This document shows, piece after piece, positions 7,456-11,286 of a DNA stretch of 11,286 nt. A program made the translations under genes and the position numbers. Below the pieces are notes generated by a model that made no database searches, was not told the DNA's origin, and was given only the letters and a program-made list of their open reading frames with translations. The stretch comes from an uncultured bacterium (GTDB taxonomy: Bacteria > Desulfobacterota > Binatia > HRBIN30): positions 1 to 11,286 of the forward strand of contig CALJUJ010000106.1 in the NCBI GenBank assembly GCA_937975525.1, given 5' to 3'. Within the stretch, counting starts at the first letter, position 1, and each line of letters opens with the position of its first letter.

Positions 7456-8244
7456 TCAGCCAGCCGCCGGGACGCGCGGACGCGCCAGCCACGAGTGCGT
7501 CGGCACGGCCGCGGCGAGGTCGCCGCCGCCCGGTAGCGCCGCCGGCGGCGCCGCTGCGCCCCGCGCCGTCACGGTCAGCAGGAACACCCCGAAGCGCGCC
7601 CACCAGCCCGGCAGAGCTTCCCCCTCCCGGGTCGTCGCCAGCAGAGGTCGCCACCCTCCTGGGGTTGGATCGACCGCACCACCGAGATCGATCTCCACCG
7701 AGCGCGTGTCGCGGCGCAACCCAGTCTCGAGAACCTTGAGGGCGCTCTCCTTCGCCGACCAGATCAGATTGGCCAGAACGGCGTGTGCATCGCGTCCTGC
7801 CACCGCCACCGCATCCCGCTCGGCAACGGTGAAGTAGTCGCGCACGAAGGCATCCGAGCGCGGCTCGACGAGCTCGAGGTCGCAGCCGACCTCGGCGACG
7901 CCGGAGGCCAACACACACACGGCCCAGCCGGCACGATCGGTCAGCGACAATGCAACGTCCTCCAGCGGGCGGCCGGCGACGTAGGGGCGCGGCGCGCCGG
8001 TGCGCGCGTGGCGTACTTCCAAGTCGGCTGCGGGCGGGCGGCCGAGCCATGCTGCGAGAGCACGCTTGGCGCTCGCGCGAGCGACGAGGAAATCCATGCG
8101 CCGCTTGGTGAAGCGCATGCGGCCGAGGCGCGCGCGCTCCACCGGCGACAGCCAGGACTCGTCCGCAGGCAGGTCGTGCTCGCCCACGGCGAGCCAGCGG
8201 ATGGTTCCGTCACGGGTTGCGGACGCGGCAGGTGTCTCGGGCAA
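7456..8244 (-). CDS. Sfp-type 4'-phosphopantetheinyl transferase
   Basis: This cytoplasmic enzyme (262 residues) would transfer phosphopantetheine from CoA to a serine of acyl or peptidyl carrier domains, probably those of the megasynthase encoded to the right. Sfp-family motifs are visible: the basic RRMDFLVARASAKRAL region (R56), a SLTDRAGWAV segment at 100-109, the magnesium motif VGCDLE with D122 and E124, and WSAKESALK at 162-170 with K165 and E166. Where Sfp has a CoA-contacting His (SHSG), this protein has Asp103 (TDRAG). The length is usual for Sfp-type proteins. The start is TTG at 8244, supported by AGGAGG five bases upstream on the minus strand. The gene diverges from the acyl-CoA dehydrogenase/ketosynthase pair across 161 bp and converges on the hydrolase. 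Its partner carrier protein is not in the window. Confidence 0.92.
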   Translation of the reverse strand: MPETPAASATRDGTIRWLAVGEHDLPADESWLSPVERARLGRMRFTKRRMDFLVARASAKRALAAWLGRPPAADLEVRHARTGAPRPYVAGRPLEDVALSLTDRAGWAVCVLASGVAEVGCDLELVEPRSDAFVRDYFTVAERDAVAVAGRDAHAVLANLIWSAKESALKVLETGLRRDTRSVEIDLGGAVDPTPGGWRPLLATTREGEALPGWWARFGVFLLTVTARGAAAPPAALPGGGDLAAAVPTHSWLARPRVPAAG

Positions 8245-8405
8245 ACGCGCCTCCTGCGATTCGATCGGCCCGGACCGAAAGCGGGGGGCCTCGACGAACC
8301 GGGTTTCGTTGGGTACACCAGTCGCGAAGGGGATGAAACCACACTCGTCGGAGTGCGTGGTCCCCGTGGGGTCGGTGCTCCGCCAGCGAGAATGCGGAGC
8401 ACCCC
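8245..8405. promoter_or_regulatory. Divergent control region between phosphopantetheinyl transferase and acyl-CoA dehydrogenase genes
   Basis: This 161-bp spacer separates two oppositely oriented genes of the presumed lipid locus. On the transferase side CCTCCT (8250-8255; AGGAGG on the minus strand) is the ribosome binding site for the TTG start. On the dehydrogenase side GGAG (8396-8399) lies six bases before ATG 8406. A weak plus-strand promoter candidate is TTGGGT (8309-8314), 17 bases, then GATGAA (8332-8337), with 3 of 6 matches each. Three potential stem-loops occupy 8302-8340, 8338-8361 and 8374-8403. No small coding region was recognised. Confidence 0.6.
8374..8403 (+). promoter_or_regulatory. 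Perfect 10-bp inverted repeat covering the ribosome binding site of the acyl-CoA dehydrogenase
   Basis: GGTGCTCCGC at 8374-8383 and GCGGAGCACC at 8394-8403 are exact reverse complements separated by ten bases (CAGCGAGAAT). The 3' arm contains the GGAG Shine-Dalgarno (8396-8399) and ends two bases before the ATG. As RNA this would be a stable hairpin hiding the ribosome binding site; as DNA it would be a 30-bp palindromic operator overlapping the start. The repeat is seen directly; either function is inference. Confidence 0.6.
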
Positions 8406-10061
8406 ATGCCTGGACTCGATCGCGAAACCCTCGAAGCAGCCCTGGCGACCCTCGCGGAGTTCGCCGAGCGGCGCCTCCCCGACGACAAGCTCCTCCAACT
8501 CGACCGCGACGACGAGTTCCCGGAAGACGTCATCGCCGAGCTCGTCGGCCCGGACGTCGGCATCCAACTCTTCTTCATTCCCGAGCAGTACAACGGGATG
8601 GGCGCGGGCGCCGTCGACCTCTACCGCATCTGCGAGCAGCTCGCCCGCATCGATCTCGGCGTCGCCACCGGAGTCCTGGCAACGTTCCTGGGAAGCGACC
8701 CCATCACTGTCGGCGGCACGGAGGAACAGAAGCGTGAATGGATGACGCGCATCGCCGACGAGGGGATCCTGTTCGCGTACGGCGCGACGGAACCGGCTGC
8801 CGGAAGCGACCTCGGTGCGCTACGCAGCACCGCGGCGCCGGTCGAGCGCGACGGTGCGATCGTCGCCTACCGACTGAACGGTGCCAAGCAGTGGATCTCC
8901 AACGGCGGGGTCGCGCAGGCGTACACCATCCTCGCCAATACGCCGTCGGGCCCGAGCTGGTTCATCGTCGAACGCGGCGCGGCGGGCTTCGCGCACGGGA
9001 AGCCGGAGGACAAGCACGGAATTCGCGCGAGCAACACGGCGGCGCTGACACTCGACGACGTCGAGGTCGGCATCGATCGGCTCGTCGGCGGCGTCGAGGG
9101 TCAGGGGCTCGCGCAGGCGCAGGCCGTGTTCGGCTACACCCGCCTCATGGTCGCCGCGTTCGGCCTCGGCGCCGGCTGGGCCGCGCTCGACCGCGCCATC
9201 CCCTACAGCCAGGGTCGCATCCAGGCCGGCGCGCCGCTGTCGGAGAAGCAGGGCTACACCCACAAGCTCATCGTCCCCCACGTCGTCCGTCTCGAGGCGG
9301 GGCGCGCCTACATGGAGTTCGTCGCCGAGCGCCTCGACGCCGGCGAGGCCGAGCTCAACACCGAGGGCGCGATCGCCAAGTACATCGCCACGGAAGCGGG
9401 GAACGCCGCCGCCGAAGCCAGCATCCAGGCGCTCGGCGGCTACGGCTACACCAAGGAGTACATGGTCGAGAAGATCCGCCGGGACGTGCGCATCACGACC
9501 ATCTACGAGGGCACCTCGGAGATCATGGAGATGACGATCGGCCGTGATCGCTGGCAGCACCACCTCAAAACGCGCGGCCACCACTACCACGAGCAGGCCG
9601 AGAAGCTCGCAGCCGCGACCGCCGGCCAACCCGACTGCGGCGCGAGCACGGCCGTCCTGGCACTGCACGCGCTGGCGGAGATCCTCGAGAAAGCCCGCGT
9701 CGGCCGCCTGACCCGGCACCAGCACATCCTCCTCAGGCTCGGCTGCTTGATCGCGCAGGCCGAGACCGCCGCACGCTTCGCCGAGCGCGCCGCCACCGCC
9801 GCCGCGGACCGACTGCACGAGAACGCGGATCGACGCTTCGCCCCACCCACACTCGCGGCGATGAGCCGCGTCTACGCACGTGAGGCTGCCCTCGCCGTCG
9901 GCATCGACGGCGCTCGCTGGATCACCGCCGCCGCCGGCGACGCCCGCGGCACCAGCGATCCAGCCCTCGGACTCGACTCCATCTACGCCGCCCAGGCCGG
10001 CTTGCTCGAGGACATGGACCTCGTCGCCGACGCCGTCTTCGGGCGCACCGCCCCCGCATGA
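8406..10061 (+). CDS. Acyl-CoA dehydrogenase family flavoprotein with helical C-terminal extension
   Basis: A 551-residue FAD enzyme of the acyl-CoA dehydrogenase family, expected to introduce an alpha-beta double bond into an acyl thioester. Visible are the N-terminal helical domain, the flavin/substrate segment YGATEPAAGSDLGAL (E129, G133, S134, D135), GAKQWISNG in the middle domain, and the C-terminal block QALGGYGYTKEY...IRRDVR, with the catalytic base Glu368 in IYEGTSEI. The core ends near residue 385. About 165 further Ala-rich, probably helical residues follow, making it longer than ordinary short- or medium-chain enzymes and reminiscent of VLCAD/ACAD9-type extensions. The start has GGAG six bases upstream, inside an inverted repeat. 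Its TGA overlaps the ribosome binding site of the ketosynthase gene, so the two are almost certainly one operon. Whether the substrate is CoA- or carrier-protein-bound cannot be told from sequence. Confidence 0.94.
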   Translation: MPGLDRETLEAALATLAEFAERRLPDDKLLQLDRDDEFPEDVIAELVGPDVGIQLFFIPEQYNGMGAGAVDLYRICEQLARIDLGVATGVLATFLGSDPITVGGTEEQKREWMTRIADEGILFAYGATEPAAGSDLGALRSTAAPVERDGAIVAYRLNGAKQWISNGGVAQAYTILANTPSGPSWFIVERGAAGFAHGKPEDKHGIRASNTAALTLDDVEVGIDRLVGGVEGQGLAQAQAVFGYTRLMVAAFGLGAGWAALDRAIPYSQGRIQAGAPLSEKQGYTHKLIVPHVVRLEAGRAYMEFVAERLDAGEAELNTEGAIAKYIATEAGNAAAEASIQALGGYGYTKEYMVEKIRRDVRITTIYEGTSEIMEMTIGRDRWQHHLKTRGHHYHEQAEKLAAATAGQPDCGASTAVLALHALAEILEKARVGRLTRHQHILLRLGCLIAQAETAARFAERAATAAADRLHENADRRFAPPTLAAMSRVYAREAALAVGIDGARWITAAAGDARGTSDPALGLDSIYAAQAGLLEDMDLVADAVFGRTAPA

Positions 10062-10064
10062 GGT
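10059..10064 (+). promoter_or_regulatory. Stop codon/Shine-Dalgarno overlap coupling dehydrogenase to ketosynthase
   Basis: TGAGGT contains the dehydrogenase stop codon (TGA, 10059-10061) and a GAGGT Shine-Dalgarno (10060-10064) five bases before ATG 10070. A second in-frame ATG at 10058 overlaps the same stop as ATGA and would add four residues (MRSP). Both arrangements imply translational coupling. ATG 10070 is preferred for its Shine-Dalgarno spacing. Confidence 0.65.
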
Positions 10065-10069
10065 CCCCC

Positions 10070-11286
10070 ATGGAAGACACCGCCCATCGCGCCGTCGCCG
10101 TCGTCGGCGTCGGCGCCGTCCTGCCCGGAGCCCCGAACGCTCGCGCTTTCTGGGAGAACGTCAAGAACGGCGTCTACTCGATCGCCGACGTGCCCGCCGA
10201 TCGCTGGGACACCGAGCGCTACTACGACCCCGACCCCAAGGCGCCGGACAAGACGTACTCGCGGATCGGCGGCTGGGTGACGAGCTGGGAGTGGGAACCG
10301 CTGCAGTGGCGGCTCCCGATTCCGCCGACCGTCGGGGCTGCGATGGACGAGGGCCAGAAGTGGGCCGTCGCCTGCACCCGCGAGGCGCTCGCCGACTACG
10401 GGCACCCGCAGCGCCCGCTCGACCACGACCGCACCGCCGTCATCCTCGGCAATGCCATGGCCGGCGAGAAGCACTACCAGACGAGTCTGCGTCTCAGCTT
10501 TCCCGAGTATGCCGCCGACCTCGGCGCTGCGCCGAGCTTCGCAGCGCTTCCTGCGGACCAGCGCGCCGCCATTCTCGACGAGATGCACGAGCGTGTCGCC
10601 GCGCATCTACCCCGCATCACCGAAGACTCGATGCCCGGCGAGCTGGCCAACTGCATCGCCGGACGCGTCGCCAACCTCTTCGACTTCCACGGCCCCAACT
10701 TCATCGTCGACGCCGCCTGCGCCTCGGCGCTCGCCGCGATCAGCGCGGCGATCGAAGGGCTGGTCGAGCGTGATTTCGACGCCGCGATCACCGGGGGGAT
10801 CGACCGCAACATGGGCGCCAACACGTTCATCAAGTTCGCCAAGATCGGTGCGCTGTCGGCGACCGGCACACGCCCGTACGCCGACGGGGCCGACGGCTTC
10901 GTCATGGGCGAGGGTGCGGCGGTCTCCGTACTCAAGCGGCTCGCCGACGCCGAGCGCGACGGGGATCGCATCTACGCCGTCATCCGCGGCGTCGGCGGCT
11001 CGAGCGACGGCAAGGGGAAGGGCATCACCGCCCCCAACCCGATCGGCCAGCAGCTCGCGATTCGTCGCGCCTGGGAGAACGCCGGACTGTCGCCCGCAAC
11101 GGCCGCGCTGATCGAGGGCCACGGCACGTCGACACGCGTCGGCGACGTCGTCGAGGTGCAAAGCCTGGCCGAGGTGCTCTCGGCCGCGGGCGCTCCCCCG
11201 AGCTCGATCGCTCTCGGCTCGGTCAAGTCGAACATCGGCCATCTGAAGGCAGCCGCCGGCGCCGCCGGGCTGCTGAAGGCCGTGCT
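10070..11286 (+). CDS. Beta-ketoacyl synthase domain, start of a type I polyketide/fatty-acid megasynthase (partial, runs off right edge)
   Basis: The visible 405 residues are a nearly complete ketosynthase domain that begins at the N-terminus, catalysing decarboxylative Claisen condensation of acyl and malonyl thioesters. The fold starts at AVVGVGAVLPG. The catalytic triad is complete: C217 in VDAACASAL, H351 in EGHGTSTRVGD, and H391 in KSNIGHLKAAAG, with the spacing of type I ketosynthases. GSSDGKGKGITAPNP and ADGADGFVMGEG are also typical. The N-terminal segment DVPADRWD...YYDPDPKAPDKTY resembles PfaA-type polyunsaturated or secondary lipid synthases more than macrolide modules; this is from recall of the family. 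The gene continues past 11286, presumably into acyltransferase, carrier and reductive domains that cannot be seen. It follows the acyl-CoA dehydrogenase with overlapping signals, and a phosphopantetheinyl transferase lies nearby, which fits a carrier-dependent synthase. The product is unknown. Confidence 0.9.
   Translation, partial: MEDTAHRAVAVVGVGAVLPGAPNARAFWENVKNGVYSIADVPADRWDTERYYDPDPKAPDKTYSRIGGWVTSWEWEPLQWRLPIPPTVGAAMDEGQKWAVACTREALADYGHPQRPLDHDRTAVILGNAMAGEKHYQTSLRLSFPEYAADLGAAPSFAALPADQRAAILDEMHERVAAHLPRITEDSMPGELANCIAGRVANLFDFHGPNFIVDAACASALAAISAAIEGLVERDFDAAITGGIDRNMGANTFIKFAKIGALSATGTRPYADGADGFVMGEGAAVSVLKRLADAERDGDRIYAVIRGVGGSSDGKGKGITAPNPIGQQLAIRRAWENAGLSPATAALIEGHGTSTRVGDVVEVQSLAEVLSAAGAPPSSIALGSVKSNIGHLKAAAGAAGLLKAV

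Noticed and set aside
8360..8371. CCCC-GT-GGGG in the leader before the dehydrogenase as an operator.
   Set aside because: A four-base homopolymer dyad is expected by chance at this base composition and adds nothing beyond the stronger 8374-8403 repeat.
8820..9818. A 332-codon minus-strand frame opposite the acyl-CoA dehydrogenase.
   Set aside because: It is a shadow of a well-supported gene and has no recognisable motif.

Overview
The window is very GC-rich and densely packed, with seven protein genes, two of which run off the ends. No RNA gene, insertion sequence or CRISPR array was seen. GC-rich codon use, a cyclase/AAA+ regulator with two zinc ribbons, a secreted protein with a 'CTGDC...VTVDE' dockerin-like start, a dihaem peroxidase and a lipid-type ketosynthase together suggest a deltaproteobacterial-type lineage (Binatota, Myxococcota or Desulfobacterota relatives). 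This is inference from gene style; no marker gene is present.

Left part (1-2690, minus strand): most of a large class III nucleotide cyclase fused to an AAA+ ATPase and a helical repeat region, truncated at the left edge. A 159-bp divergent spacer separates it from a plus-strand gene (2850-4931) for an exported protein with two EF-hand/dockerin-like loops and fourteen Asp-box (YCF48/BNR-like) repeats, best read as two seven-bladed propellers. It is followed after 64 bp by a periplasmic dihaem cytochrome c peroxidase/MauG-like protein (4996-6075) with an excellent ribosome binding site. A strong GC-rich hairpin lies behind the peroxidase, then a serine hydrolase of the beta-lactamase/EstB fold (6194-7450).

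Right part (7456-11286): a minus-strand Sfp-type phosphopantetheinyl transferase converges on the hydrolase with only 5 bp between stop codons. It diverges from an acyl-CoA dehydrogenase with a long helical C-terminal extension, which is coupled by a stop/Shine-Dalgarno overlap to a ketosynthase gene that continues past the right edge. These three genes read as the left end of a lipid or polyketide megasynthase locus: the transferase would prime carrier domains, the ketosynthase starts the multidomain enzyme, and the dehydrogenase would oxidise or desaturate an acyl substrate or product.

The most interesting non-coding signal is in the 161-bp transferase/dehydrogenase spacer. A perfect 10-bp inverted repeat ends 2 bases before the dehydrogenase start codon and its 3' arm contains the Shine-Dalgarno sequence, with further competing hairpins just upstream. 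This looks like a possible RNA-level switch on the lipid operon.
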